Source of the DNA: Trigonopsis variabilis
Lineage: Eukaryota > Ascomycota > Trigonopsidomycetes > Trigonopsidales > Trigonopsidaceae
Length of the DNA stretch: 64,000 nt
Direction of reading: 5' to 3'
NCBI GenBank assembly: GCA_003707065.3
Contig: PPXM03000001.1
Location: 496,001-560,000, forward strand
In this document: in pieces, positions 1 to 8,967 of the stretch
How the letters are laid out: each line of letters begins with the position of its first letter
Numbering within the stretch: the stretch's first letter is position 1
The notes under the pieces: model-generated
What the model saw: only the letters and a program-made list of their open reading frames with translations
What the model was told of the DNA's origin: nothing
The model's database searches: none
Translations under genes and position numbers: made by a program

Positions 1-295
1 ACGACGATTTCTTTCGATCGACCCATTCTCCCTCTCCGTTGTCAACGAGGGAATCTAGAATCTCTCGAATCAGTGTCCTATCGGCTTTACGTCCTATCTC
101 ATTGTTTGAAAACAACGCGCTATCTGCCACAGACGAAACATCTATCCTCCAAAGACGGTAGTGACGACAATATTGTAGTATCAGCTCTCGCCATGCTTTC
201 ACCTGGCTGATCCATGTCTGCAGTGTTGGCTGACGGGTGAAAAAAGGAGGAAAAGAATAAATCTTTGGAAAAGCAAACGGTCCTACCTCTGCCAT
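1..295 (-). CDS. VPS25: ESCRT-II subunit Vps25, N-terminal part (cut by window edge)
   Basis: Reading the minus strand from an ATG at 295 gives an uninterrupted frame of 98 codons that runs off the left edge. It starts MAEVGPFAFPKIYSFPPFFT, has a conserved QP just after, and contains an SALFSNNEIGRK stretch and a GEWVDRKKS stretch. These match the order seen in Vps25 (FPPFFTxQP, then SPLFNN, then LEWLDKSKS). Vps25 is the winged-helix subunit of ESCRT-II; two copies with Vps22 and Vps36 sort ubiquitinated cargo on endosomes and recruit Vps20 of ESCRT-III. The family is about 175-200 residues, so roughly half is visible. The start is chosen because the conserved FPPFF motif lies only 15 residues in. 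Transposon-derived sequence begins about 30-45 bp upstream of the ATG. Another minus-strand frame across this region is a shadow. Confidence 0.88.
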   Translation of the reverse strand, partial: MAEVGPFAFPKIYSFPPFFTRQPTLQTWISQVKAWRELILQYCRHYRLWRIDVSSVADSALFSNNEIGRKADRTLIREILDSLVDNGEGEWVDRKKSS

Positions 296-309
296 TGAAA
301 AGATAGGAA

Positions 310-1088
310 ATGGTGTGGAGGGCGATTGTAACGGTAGTGAAAAAGAGAGAGGCGCCTAGGTGGACCGGTCCATGCAGTGTTACTTGGACGGCCTTGGACC
401 GCCTTGTAGCGGTACAACAAACTTCCCAGGTTGAAGGAATCCACAGCATGCTTAAGGGGTACCTGAAGGCCTCTAACTTGGACCTCTTATTAGCTTGGAG
501 TGCTATCGATCGCGCGTTAGTGAAGCAGGTGAATGAGCTTCGCGCAAACAAAGCGAAACAAGAGGTGTGTACCCCAATCGAACTCTCAAAAGCCTTATAT
601 GGTAGTTTCCAGAGTTTTGTGATCCATTATGCCCTACGAAAAGCTGAAGCTCAAAGAAAACGACTTCTTTGTTCGCAGGAACCCCTTGCTCCCTGTACGG
701 GGGTGTTTACTAAAACATATGGGCTGCCATGTGCTCACACTCTTAAGACAGTCAGAGATCAAGGAGGTATACTCCACCTTGATTGTTTTCACGAGCACTG
801 GCATCTCCGTAAGCGAGGGGTCCAACCCCGCTTCTAGAGCCTCGATGCATCGTGACGGTAAGAACTGCTAGACCCAGGCAAGCTGCTCGATCCGGGCAAC
901 CTGTTTCTAGTACAAGGAGGTCACCAAGTTCCTTCGAAGCTGTTGAAGCTATTGGCAGGACTCTCCCGAGGGCCCCACCGAGGTGCAGCAGATGCAACCA
1001 GGTGGGGCATACAACGGCATCACGCTCATGTCCTCGTCGGCATCAACAGCTTGTAGAAGGGGTTGTCCAGGAGCAGGGGCAGGCAGGC
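310..1088 (+). mobile_element. Mutator-like (MULE) transposase fragment, copy A, decayed
   Basis: The plus frame at 310-837 encodes the C-terminal part of a MULE/FAR1-type transposase. Visible landmarks are SQVEGIHSMLKGYL (the usual R-x-SQ-x-x-x-LKxYL motif), a SWIM-like CxC/H finger ending GLPCAHTL, and then FHEHWHL. A second frame, 852-1106, carries a CCHC zinc knuckle, CSRCNQVGHTTASRSC, which normally lies at the C-terminal end of the same protein. The two parts are in different frames with a stop between, so at least one frameshift or deletion separates them. The N-terminal half with the first catalytic DDE residues is missing. No terminal inverted repeat or target duplication could be identified by eye. 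This is a dead remnant of a DNA transposon of the Mutator superfamily. Confidence 0.8.
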
Positions 1089-1249
1089 TTGCCTCGCGAG
1101 CGGTAATGTCTATATAGCATCACTGAGGGAGATGGCGTTTGATTTAGATATTGAACGTATGTGCCTTTGTTGGCCACGATATTCATCATGTAGCAACAAT
1201 TTTATTTCGGATTTTTTTATTGAAGTCATCGCTTTATAAACTGTATCTG

Positions 1250-1690
1250 TTTAGGCTCTGTAAATGCTCATTTATAGTACCCGGGGAGAAAGCGTGAGAA
1301 CATGACAGCCTTTGAGTTTAATAGATACACTCGTAAGGGGGCACCGAACATCAAGAGTGCACCTTTGTTCTTCACCTTCTGTATAGAATAGTGAGATACA
1401 AAACTTTGCAAACCACTATATAGGGCTTTCGAGAGTTCGATAGGAGCGCGAGCCTCCTGCTTCGCTTTGTTGCTTTGTTTGCACGAAGAGAAGTAGCTTC
1501 TTGTTTGACTAAGGCCCGATTGAGAGCTTGCGCTTTAAGCTATAAAGAATCCAAGTTATAGGTCCTACAGATTAAGTCGAAAATAGTGTTCTGCTATGCC
1601 GCTACAAGAGTGTCCAAACCCATCCAAGTAACGCTGCACGGACCCGTCCACCTAGGCGTTGCCGAAAAAGAGCAGTACCACTTTCGCGTT
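1250..1690 (-). mobile_element. Second MULE transposase fragment, copy B, inverted relative to copy A
   Basis: The reverse complement of this stretch aligns with copy A from about 325 to 745. For example, the reverse complement of 1612-1660 matches 355-405, which shares CCTAGGTGGAC and GTCCAAGTAAC-type words. The reverse complements of 1380-1560 retain CAAACAAAGCGAA-like and ATCGAACTCTC words seen at 545-590. The copies are similar but clearly diverged, and copy B has lost the reading frame. It lacks a recognisable zinc knuckle. The two copies face each other tail to tail across about 160-180 bp. They may be two insertions of one family or a rearranged inverted duplication. Confidence 0.72.
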
Positions 1691-1948
1691 ATCTGTAAGT
1701 ATCATTATACTGGTTCTTTTATTGGAGTTGAAGAACTTCAAGTCAAGGCCTATTCAAAAAAAAAAAAGCCCGGTATCTTACGTAGTCGTATTGGAACTCA
1801 GTTTTCTCTACTTTTAAGCTACTGATATCCAATTACTGTACGACAGCGGAGACAACCTTCAATAAACCCTAGATACACAACCTCTGCGAGCATATTAAAA
1901 TATAAGACTAACTCTAGATGCAACCCGAACTCCTAACGATGAAGGCAA

Positions 1949-2914
1949 TTATGTTGAAGCATTTGCCCGTGATAGGTAAGCATTCCAAAACACGCCTATC
2001 GTTGAAGCGAAGGGGATTTGGAATTTTGCAGGCATCAAGCAAAAATTCACAAGCTGGGCAGCCGGCCAAACGGACCAATTCGCTATTAAAGTGGTGAAAA
2101 AAATGAGGTTCAGCTTTTCTTTAAGCATTTTCCCATCACCATCATCGAGAAAATTGTTGAAGGCGAAAAAAATGACAAGCTGGAGTGGAGAGTAGAAGCC
2201 TTGGTCGGCCGCAACTCTTTCCAGCGCAGGGACGAGAACAGAAGAGTTCATGGGAAACAAGACAGACAATATATAATACCAATAGAACTGGGGTACAGAA
2301 ACAATGAAACCCCAAGCCATGAATCTGGTTAATCTAGAAAGATTGAATTTTTTAAGTTTCATTTGACTGATCGGGGTGACATGAGTTTCGGGATGTGCAG
2401 AATGCTCCTCAAGCAACCTGGCAAAGTTGATAAAGCCCTCATCTTGATCTTCTTCCTCTTCGCCTTCACTCTCTGCAGTTGACATTAAATTCTGATTCTC
2501 AACATCATCCTTTCTCTTAAACGGCAATCCCAATAATTTGGTCCATTTTCCCTCTCGTCTTACTAAATGAAGCGAATGCCCCGTTCTATTCTTGACAGCT
2601 ATTTCCCCTATTGAATTCAAGGTTTGCGCTAAAACGTCGGAGAGTCCATAAAGGAGAATATTCGTGGTGGCCATTGTAGTCCATGGTAATCCCTCGTAAA
2701 GCGTATTGAACTTATATATCAGCCGACATAAAAAAATAGTATAAAATATCAGAGCTACCCAGTTCACCAGTGGAATGGAGATAATCCGTTGATTATTGAT
2801 GAAATCTATCATTCGCTCGACTTTCGACTTTCTCCCCAATCTTTCCTCTTCTCCACCATCCGTTCCATAACTGTTGAGTGATATTGATGGCCCCACAGTC
2901 CCAGTGGAAGTCAT
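1949..2914 (-). CDS. Mpv17/PMP22-family membrane protein
   Basis: A 321-residue protein with no intron. The family signature is visible in three blocks: an N-terminal block with YGLSDVLAQTL (the GDxxAQ region), a middle block with RFMAWGFIVSVPQFYWYYIL and FP (the R-x-x-x-x-G-x-x-x-x-P-x-x-x-x-WY pattern), and a C-terminal block WSVWPAAQLVNFCLMP followed by VFWNAYLS. Four hydrophobic segments are expected, as in Mpv17, PXMP2 and yeast Sym1, which sit in the mitochondrial inner membrane or peroxisomal membrane and may form small-solute channels. The protein is longer than the usual 180-200 residues because of a charged, Glu-rich insert at about residues 110-190. Which subfamily it belongs to cannot be decided by eye. 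The ATG at 2914 is preceded by non-conserved sequence. Confidence 0.8.
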   Translation of the reverse strand: MTSTGTVGPSISLNSYGTDGGEEERLGRKSKVERMIDFINNQRIISIPLVNWVALIFYTIFLCRLIYKFNTLYEGLPWTTMATTNILLYGLSDVLAQTLNSIGEIAVKNRTGHSLHLVRREGKWTKLLGLPFKRKDDVENQNLMSTAESEGEEEEDQDEGFINFARLLEEHSAHPETHVTPISQMKLKKFNLSRLTRFMAWGFIVSVPQFYWYYILSVLFPMNSSVLVPALERVAADQGFYSPLQLVIFFAFNNFLDDGDGKMLKEKLNLIFFTTLIANWSVWPAAQLVNFCLMPAKFQIPFASTIGVFWNAYLSRANAST

Positions 2915-3524
2915 AGTCGATCTCTCTACCTTTACGGCAGTGTAGTTTGCCCCCTCTTGTGTATGTCAATATTTGTAACACCGAACCGTTGATCTCGGCG
3001 ATGGCCGCTCCCAAGTATTTTGCGCACATTAACGTCATCGCCATGCGCCGTTCGAGGAAGGAAATAATTAATGCACCTTCGTTGCAGATTTATAACATAT
3101 TGTTACGACCAAGGGCAGTCTGTGAGATGGACGAATCATATAATATCTTTGCACTGTCTCAATTCAGCTTAGAGTACTAGCATTCTGATGAATTCCATCC
3201 CCTGCGATCTCTGAGTTCCATAGCAAAACAATTCAGGGACGAAGAAAACTATCGTAACTCTTAATTAGAACTAGAATTATTGGGAAAAGAGATGAAATTC
3301 ACTAGACGGGCAAGTAAGCTAAAAGTCACGTAGAGCAAAAGCTTGGGATGATATCGATTTACCTCACTGAAAGAAGAGAAAATTGTCGTAACAGATTGCA
3401 AGAGGAGCCCACAATTAGTATCTTTTCTGATTACAGTGGCCTAATAGAAATGTTTTATTTTAGTATTATTGTATTATGCCGCTGAAAATTCGTAAGAGGC
3501 TCTCTTTGAGGGGAGTACGCCTTT
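2915..3524. other. Intergenic: upstream of Mpv17-like gene, downstream of TRS65
   Basis: No open frame here resembles a known family and no RNA gene is recognised. It should hold the promoter and leader of the Mpv17-family gene and the 3' end region of TRS65, both on the minus strand. Confidence 0.5.
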
Positions 3525-5177
3525 TTATAGACACACTTTCGGGGATCGGCTTGCAAACTTTTCGGCAGGAAGGGACTCTACTGGAACCAATTTACATTCA
3601 AAAGATTCCTTTGAGTTCAAGTCATAAAGCTGGACACCTTCAATATTAAGGAGGCCCGTGCTAAAGGGAAAAGCTTCAATTTCCGTCTCAAAGCACGAGC
3701 CCGGGGCTAACTCTCCAATTTCTACATCCGTGGATAAAGGCATCACCGAAATGACATTATTTTCATGGTCCAACTGGCGAAACCATCCCGCAAGGTCGGG
3801 AATTATATGTTTGGCGTCCCAGCCGGGGAGATCTGGTAGTTCTTTTGCGGGCGAAGGTACACCCAAAGGCAAACCAGCTTTCTGCCAGCCACCTCTGCTG
3901 GACGGAATTATCAACCGTAAGCGGCGAATTTGGGGAGAATCGTTGACGATTGACACCGAGTAAGAGTAAGGTGTCCCTTGGGTGACAGTCATGGGAGAGA
4001 TAAAGGTAGCAAGAACTGCGGACTGAGCGACGAGACTCGTTCGAGCGGTGTTTAACTGACCAGCACCTGAAACAGTAGGTACATTTGGACGGTGCACCGA
4101 AGATCTTCGAGGAGGTATGCGAGATGGAGAACGTTCTGATGTTGATCGGAGAGTATGGGCTGCGGAAAGAGGTGCAAAGTCCACCGTGGCCGGCCAAGTT
4201 GTAGTGAGAACCGGAGCAGGGACCGTCTGCTCGAAAGGAGTATGCAGAGGGTCATTCGTTGCATAGTAATCAGCATCAGCAGGCGTGCCATCGGGTGCGA
4301 AGATAAGGGCCTTTGATGAAAGAGTGAATGTGACGGGAAGCATGAAGGAAGACGAGGAAGACATGGGGAAGGCCGACAGCTCAAAGACTAGACTTATACC
4401 ATCCATAGGCCAGCAATGAATAGGCAAAAAGTCTCCATCGTAGAGCTTTCTGACGGTGCCGTTTTCGAACGAGACCTCACAATCCGTAATAAGAACATGG
4501 ACTCCTGCAAAGGCCGGAATATCGATGTCTAAATTAGCAATCACACTTCCTTGGGATGTAGTAGCCAGCCTAGCGGTTTTCAACCGAAGGTTTATGCAAG
4601 GAAATACTGGTCGTACAACTTTCTGGGTGAGATTGTCCAACTTTATACATTGGGGAGCAGCTGGCCCAGAATGAGACGCGCTTGAATCAATCACATGGAT
4701 CGGAAGAATTACCGGTTTAGACTTTAGTTCTGGATCCCCAGCGAGTCCTTGGAACAAATTAATATCATCCGGTGCGCGGAGAACCATCGAGGCAGGGATG
4801 TTCGAAGAGGACCCATCTATTCGTTGCTTAACTTCCTTGTAGAATCCTGAGCAGGATACGGATAACTTGGGATTAGTAAGACGGCCTTTAGGATGCTTGA
4901 CAAGAAAAGCGTAGTTCCAAGTGAAAGTCGTGGAATCAAATAAGTCCTTATTGGTCAAACTGACCCAGTGAACTAAGTGAGAAGAGGATGAATCACCAAT
5001 ACGGCTCTCTGATGCAATGGATAATCCATTAAGGTCAAGCTCAGATTTGTTAAACTGATCTGGCACCACGAGCCGTATCGAAACAGCAAGCAATTGATCA
5101 TAAAAGACCTTTGGGCTCTGAAGCTCAATTTCAAGCATGCTTTCCTTGAGCCATTGTATTTTTTCAATGGAAGTCAT
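3525..5177 (-). CDS. TRS65: TRAPPII complex subunit Trs65
   Basis: A 550-residue, intronless protein with the layout of fungal Trs65: an N-terminal beta-rich region, a low-complexity serine/arginine linker around residues 325-375 (STSERSPSRIPPRRSS), and a C-terminal Ig-like domain beginning near PMTVTQGTPYSYSVSIVND. The C-terminal block has LSTDVEIGELAPGSCFETEI and GLLNIEGVQLYDL, matching the family pattern of a V/I-G-x-L-x-P-G motif followed by a VxLxDL strand. Trs65 is a fungus-specific TRAPPII subunit that joins TRAPPII monomers and supports Ypt31/32 (Rab11) activation at the late Golgi. The assignment rests on remembered family pattern, not on a search. The start at 5177 is the first ATG after upstream stops. 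It is divergent from IML2. Confidence 0.7.
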   Translation of the reverse strand: MTSIEKIQWLKESMLEIELQSPKVFYDQLLAVSIRLVVPDQFNKSELDLNGLSIASESRIGDSSSSHLVHWVSLTNKDLFDSTTFTWNYAFLVKHPKGRLTNPKLSVSCSGFYKEVKQRIDGSSSNIPASMVLRAPDDINLFQGLAGDPELKSKPVILPIHVIDSSASHSGPAAPQCIKLDNLTQKVVRPVFPCINLRLKTARLATTSQGSVIANLDIDIPAFAGVHVLITDCEVSFENGTVRKLYDGDFLPIHCWPMDGISLVFELSAFPMSSSSSFMLPVTFTLSSKALIFAPDGTPADADYYATNDPLHTPFEQTVPAPVLTTTWPATVDFAPLSAAHTLRSTSERSPSRIPPRRSSVHRPNVPTVSGAGQLNTARTSLVAQSAVLATFISPMTVTQGTPYSYSVSIVNDSPQIRRLRLIIPSSRGGWQKAGLPLGVPSPAKELPDLPGWDAKHIIPDLAGWFRQLDHENNVISVMPLSTDVEIGELAPGSCFETEIEAFPFSTGLLNIEGVQLYDLNSKESFECKLVPVESLPAEKFASRSPKVCL

Positions 5178-5839
5178 TAAAGTGAAGAATATATTTCAGC
5201 GCACAGGAACTTCCGCCTTTTCTCAGGTCGGGTGGCTGCTGATGATGGCTCTCTTCCTAATATCAACACGGCATAGCGTTCTACAGCAACAATATCTACA
5301 AACATGTATCGACATATTATAAATCTATACCATGATTTGTGTGCCTACCATTAATCTGAAAATAGGAATTATTAACATTCTGACTGCTCCGAAACTCACA
5401 TAAGCGCTAAGGTCTAACTTTTTGCTAATTGGACAGTGCCTCTGCTGCCTTCAAACGGCTGTCCTATATTGACCTTTGACAGAATCAACTTGGTTTCATG
5501 TCATCATTTAAACATGGCTCTAAGGCTCATCTCGATCTGTCTTTTCAAGGGCCATTTCCCACGTGGATAGCAGGCGCTGACCTCACGAGATATGAGAAAT
5601 AGTTCGAAACAATTAGTACTTAATGTAAGAGGACCACTGAGGACGTAATAACAATGAAAGCGTCACTAGGAACTAACCAAAGAGATTATTCGCTCTGTCC
5701 AAAGAGCCAGGTTCGTCACACGTGACGGTAACATACGCGTACATCTCCGATTGACCCGGAGGTACAATACCATTCTTTTTAGACTGAATTGAGGAAGCTT
5801 ACCTGGTTAGATTAGCCTAATTAGGCTCATATAAAAAGG
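5178..5839. promoter_or_regulatory. Divergent intergenic region TRS65 / IML2 with two CACGTG sites
   Basis: The 662 bp between the two divergent start codons hold no recognisable gene. CACGTG (E-box, the core of the Cbf1-type site) occurs at 5560-5565 and again at 5719-5724. The second lies in a near-palindrome and is about 115 bp upstream of the IML2 start. The regulatory role is inferred only from the motif. Confidence 0.45.
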
Positions 5840-7735
5840 ATGTCTCCATGGTTCAGTTTCAGAAAAGCACACGTGGAACACCTGAGTGACCAAGAGGTCA
5901 TGAAATTAAATGAGCAAGCCATGGAAGATCTAGACGGGGCGTTGACTGGAATGGATTGCTTGTTTGATGATCATGTCGCTAAAGCTCGACAAATATTAAG
6001 CTCGCCGGGACCTTTTCATGAGCTAGGCCAGTCTGTTGTGGTTTTTATTGAAGCCATATTAGGCTTCGAGCACGACCAGATAAAAAAGGCAAGCGAGGTT
6101 ATATCCAAAGTTGAGAATGTCCTTCACAAAAGTCGACAGACTGCAGTACGACAGAACCGACAGCTGAGTGTAAAATTTGGTCCTGGAACCGAATATTATC
6201 TAGCGCAAGCCGAGGCTCAGATCATGCATGCAGTCATGCTAATCATATCTGAATCGATCATGGATATTATGAAGGCTTTATATCTACTACGTAAAGCCTA
6301 TCAGATCTTGCGAGAAATTCATGTCTCCAAAGGAAGATCGAGTCTCAACTTGACCCGGACTATTTCTGTCACTGATACCCAAATGCAGAAAGATATTAAC
6401 GCCTTGAGTAATGGCGATAGTATAGGAGATGACTTGGCCCGCCATACTACTCTGGTCCGACCATTATCTGCAACGCTCGATGGAAATTTAGCTGATGATT
6501 ATATCCAATCAGGGGTAAATTTCAATCTTGGGCTTCTTCATTTAATCTTGTCTCTGATACCTCCCACTATTGGCAAAATGCTCGCAATTGTCGGCTTCCA
6601 TGGTAATCGTAAGGCCGGTTTGGATATGTTATGGATGTCAACCAAGTCATCGAATATCCACGGTGCTCTAGCAATTCTAACCCTTCTCCAATATTTTAGT
6701 GGTCCTGCATTGATGGGAGATATTGAGACGCAAGACCAGCAGAAAGCTTTGCCACGGTGTGAAGAAGCTTTGAAAGCAGTAGTCAAACGGTATTCGCACA
6801 GTCTACTGTGGAAAATCCAGGATGTCCGGCTTGATTGTTGGAAGAATGGACCTGTTAGTGCATTGGACATGCTCAAATCTATCTCTCCCGAGTGTGAGTT
6901 GAAACAAATCAAGGCCTTGTACATCTTTCAGTCGGCAATCTGCCAGCTGAGCGCTCTGGAATGGGAGAATGCTGCTGATAATTTCATCCAATCAAGCACA
7001 GTCAACAATTGGTCCCATTCTATCTACTACTACATGGCTGGCTGCTGTTATCTCCAGCTATACAGAGACCTTCGATCGTCTGAACCCCATAAAGCAGAGC
7101 AGTGGAAAGCAAAGGTCTTAGAGTGTTTTGAAAAAGCACCCAAGCTAGTTGGGGGACGAAAATTCATGTCTAGAAAGATGCCATTGGAAGTTTTCTTGGT
7201 CCGGAAGATCGACAAATGGAAGGCAGCCGCACATAAGATTTCCCAGAATGACTGGGTTGAAATGATACCTGTAAGCCCTATTTTTGAGTTGGTTTACTTT
7301 TGGAACGGATTTAGAGGCATGAGACAGGACGAACTAGCGAGATCCTTGATCTGTCTTGACGACACCCCCGTTGGCGTGACCTTGGCCACCGACGACAAGG
7401 CTACCCAAAGTTTGTTAAAAGCAACAGTTCTGCGTCATCAAGGAAAACATCAAGAGGCGAGGAGACTGTTGGAACAAGACGTCCTGCGCTTCGACAAGGC
7501 CGCCGTACACGCCTTGCCTCCCTTGCATGATGAGTGGCCGTTCCCGAGCGGACGGTACGAATGTGCGGTGGATGAATGGATTACTGCAGGAGATACTCCT
7601 GAAGGATTGATGGAAGCCAAGGCCTACCTGGATGAGGCTGCCGACTGGGGGGATTACGAACTCAGTGCACGTCTAGGGGCACGAGTTAACTTGAGCAGGC
7701 AGGCTGTGGAGGAAATGATTGCACTAAAGGATTAG
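5840..7735 (+). CDS. IML2: Iml2/TTC39-family TPR protein
   Basis: A 631-residue intronless protein. The family signature is the block around residues 225-275: GVNFNLGLLHLILSLIPP, then a K-x-L-x-x-x-GFxGNRKAGLDMLW segment and an ALAILTLLQY segment. This is the characteristic core of Iml2/TTC39 (DUF3808), as are the early block with DALTGMD-like GALTGMDCLF and a helical repeat region in the C-terminal half. Yeast Iml2 is linked to lipid droplets and clearance of protein inclusion bodies; animal TTC39 proteins are linked to lipid and melanosome biology. The protein is all-helical in appearance with TPR-like repeats and no signal peptide. The ATG at 5840 begins a conserved-looking N terminus and no intron is needed. 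Its 3' end converges on PEX14 with a 117 bp gap. Confidence 0.75.
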   Translation: MSPWFSFRKAHVEHLSDQEVMKLNEQAMEDLDGALTGMDCLFDDHVAKARQILSSPGPFHELGQSVVVFIEAILGFEHDQIKKASEVISKVENVLHKSRQTAVRQNRQLSVKFGPGTEYYLAQAEAQIMHAVMLIISESIMDIMKALYLLRKAYQILREIHVSKGRSSLNLTRTISVTDTQMQKDINALSNGDSIGDDLARHTTLVRPLSATLDGNLADDYIQSGVNFNLGLLHLILSLIPPTIGKMLAIVGFHGNRKAGLDMLWMSTKSSNIHGALAILTLLQYFSGPALMGDIETQDQQKALPRCEEALKAVVKRYSHSLLWKIQDVRLDCWKNGPVSALDMLKSISPECELKQIKALYIFQSAICQLSALEWENAADNFIQSSTVNNWSHSIYYYMAGCCYLQLYRDLRSSEPHKAEQWKAKVLECFEKAPKLVGGRKFMSRKMPLEVFLVRKIDKWKAAAHKISQNDWVEMIPVSPIFELVYFWNGFRGMRQDELARSLICLDDTPVGVTLATDDKATQSLLKATVLRHQGKHQEARRLLEQDVLRFDKAAVHALPPLHDEWPFPSGRYECAVDEWITAGDTPEGLMEAKAYLDEAADWGDYELSARLGARVNLSRQAVEEMIALKD

Positions 7736-7852
7736 CATTGTATATAGTAGACATTTCAGGTTATCGGGTGAGGCCAGGATGGGCTGTGGAAAACTCGTAT
7801 GATAACTATTCTACAAACAAAGCACACAGACACATAGACACGAGATAAATTA

Positions 7853-8743
7853 TCATGACGAGTTGGCAAGTTGCCACGCTGGAATAGACGCAGTCTGCTG
7901 TGAAGCTTTAACAGCAGTTCCTGACAGCTGGTCGGATGATTGCTCACCTTCAGCAGATTGTGCCACAGAAGGTGGAGGAGGGCTGGACGCTGCCGAAGGT
8001 GGAATTGAGGATATCCCAAGAGTCCTTGATCGAGCGGAGAACAGGGATTTTAATGATAAGAGATCGGCATGTACATCTTTGAGAGCTTTGGAGTGGTTAT
8101 CTTTAACTTTATTGATGGCCTGAGGAAGATAATTCTTCAGTGTGGTTACTTCCTCCTTGATTTGAATAATTGAGGAGCCTTGTTCAGACGATTTCGACTT
8201 CATCTGTGACAAAACCTGCTCCACTTCGTTAAGAGCCTTGTCGACCCGTTCAGTTCGTTCACTTTCATTCTTGTTGATCTGTTCCATGTCGTCCTGCAGT
8301 TGATCCAGTAACGCCTGCATCTTGCCAAACTCTTCCGAAATGTCATCCTTGTCAGCTTGCAAGGCAGACGGAGCTGGTGGTATCACTACTGGTGCAATAT
8401 ACCGCCGGGCAGCTTCGTAAAGACCATAGAAAACGCCAACCGACACAGTAGCCATGATGAAAGTATCCCTCCAGTCGCGAGTAGGCAATGGAGGCGGGAC
8501 AGTTGGAAAATTATATTGCGGAGCAGAGGATTGTCTATAGGAAGTGCTGGTACTTTGACTGGAGGTTTGATTGGAGTTACCATTCGAGTCCAGTTGGGCT
8601 CTCTTCAATGCCTCTTGAATCTCCTCCTGGGTAAGTTCTTTTGATTCCAGGAAAGAAATTCGCTTCGCTAATGACGAGCCTGCCGTCTGTGGGTCCCGTA
8701 GGAACGTCACTGCATTATCAACCAAGTCTTCCCTTATGGCCAT
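7853..8743 (-). CDS. PEX14: Peroxisomal membrane docking protein Pex14
   Basis: A 296-residue protein, intronless. Residues 1-50 form the Pex14 N-terminal domain (MAIREDLVDNAVTFLRDP, then KRISFLESKELTQEEIQEAL), which binds WxxxF/Y motifs of the Pex5 receptor. A proline-rich stretch (PTVPPPLP) precedes one hydrophobic segment at about residues 90-110 (FIMATVSVGVFYGLYEAA), then a long charged coiled coil to about residue 220. The C terminus is Ser/Pro/Gln-rich. This is the canonical domain order. Pex14 with Pex13 and Pex17 docks cargo-loaded Pex5 and forms part of the matrix import pore. The PPPLP motif is of the type bound by the Pex13 SH3 domain in yeast, which is consistent. The ATG at 8743 begins the conserved domain. 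Confidence 0.93.
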   Translation of the reverse strand: MAIREDLVDNAVTFLRDPQTAGSSLAKRISFLESKELTQEEIQEALKRAQLDSNGNSNQTSSQSTSTSYRQSSAPQYNFPTVPPPLPTRDWRDTFIMATVSVGVFYGLYEAARRYIAPVVIPPAPSALQADKDDISEEFGKMQALLDQLQDDMEQINKNESERTERVDKALNEVEQVLSQMKSKSSEQGSSIIQIKEEVTTLKNYLPQAINKVKDNHSKALKDVHADLLSLKSLFSARSRTLGISSIPPSAASSPPPPSVAQSAEGEQSSDQLSGTAVKASQQTASIPAWQLANSS

Positions 8744-8967
8744 GTGGACAACTAGATGGAACTACTGCTGAAGTCACAAACCTGTTACATGTACTCTGTA
8801 GCAGTGTCGCCAGCTCTTCCCCCACACCTTAGTTCTGGTTGCCGTGAAAACGAGTAGCCATATCACCATGGGCGAGAAACCTTTGACTTCTCAGCTATTG
8901 CTTTAGATCTATTAGTTACAAAATCGATTGACTTGACTTTAATTACATATACTTATATACTAATACA

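Noticed and set aside
120-551. 143-codon minus-strand open frame over the VPS25 start and MULE fragment
   Set aside because: A shadow: its sequence has no family likeness, while another minus frame gives Vps25 and the plus frame gives the transposase.
3763-4384. Two long alternative minus-strand frames inside TRS65
   Set aside because: Overlap the Trs65 coding frame and are rich in Ser/Pro/Arg as expected of frame-shifted shadows.
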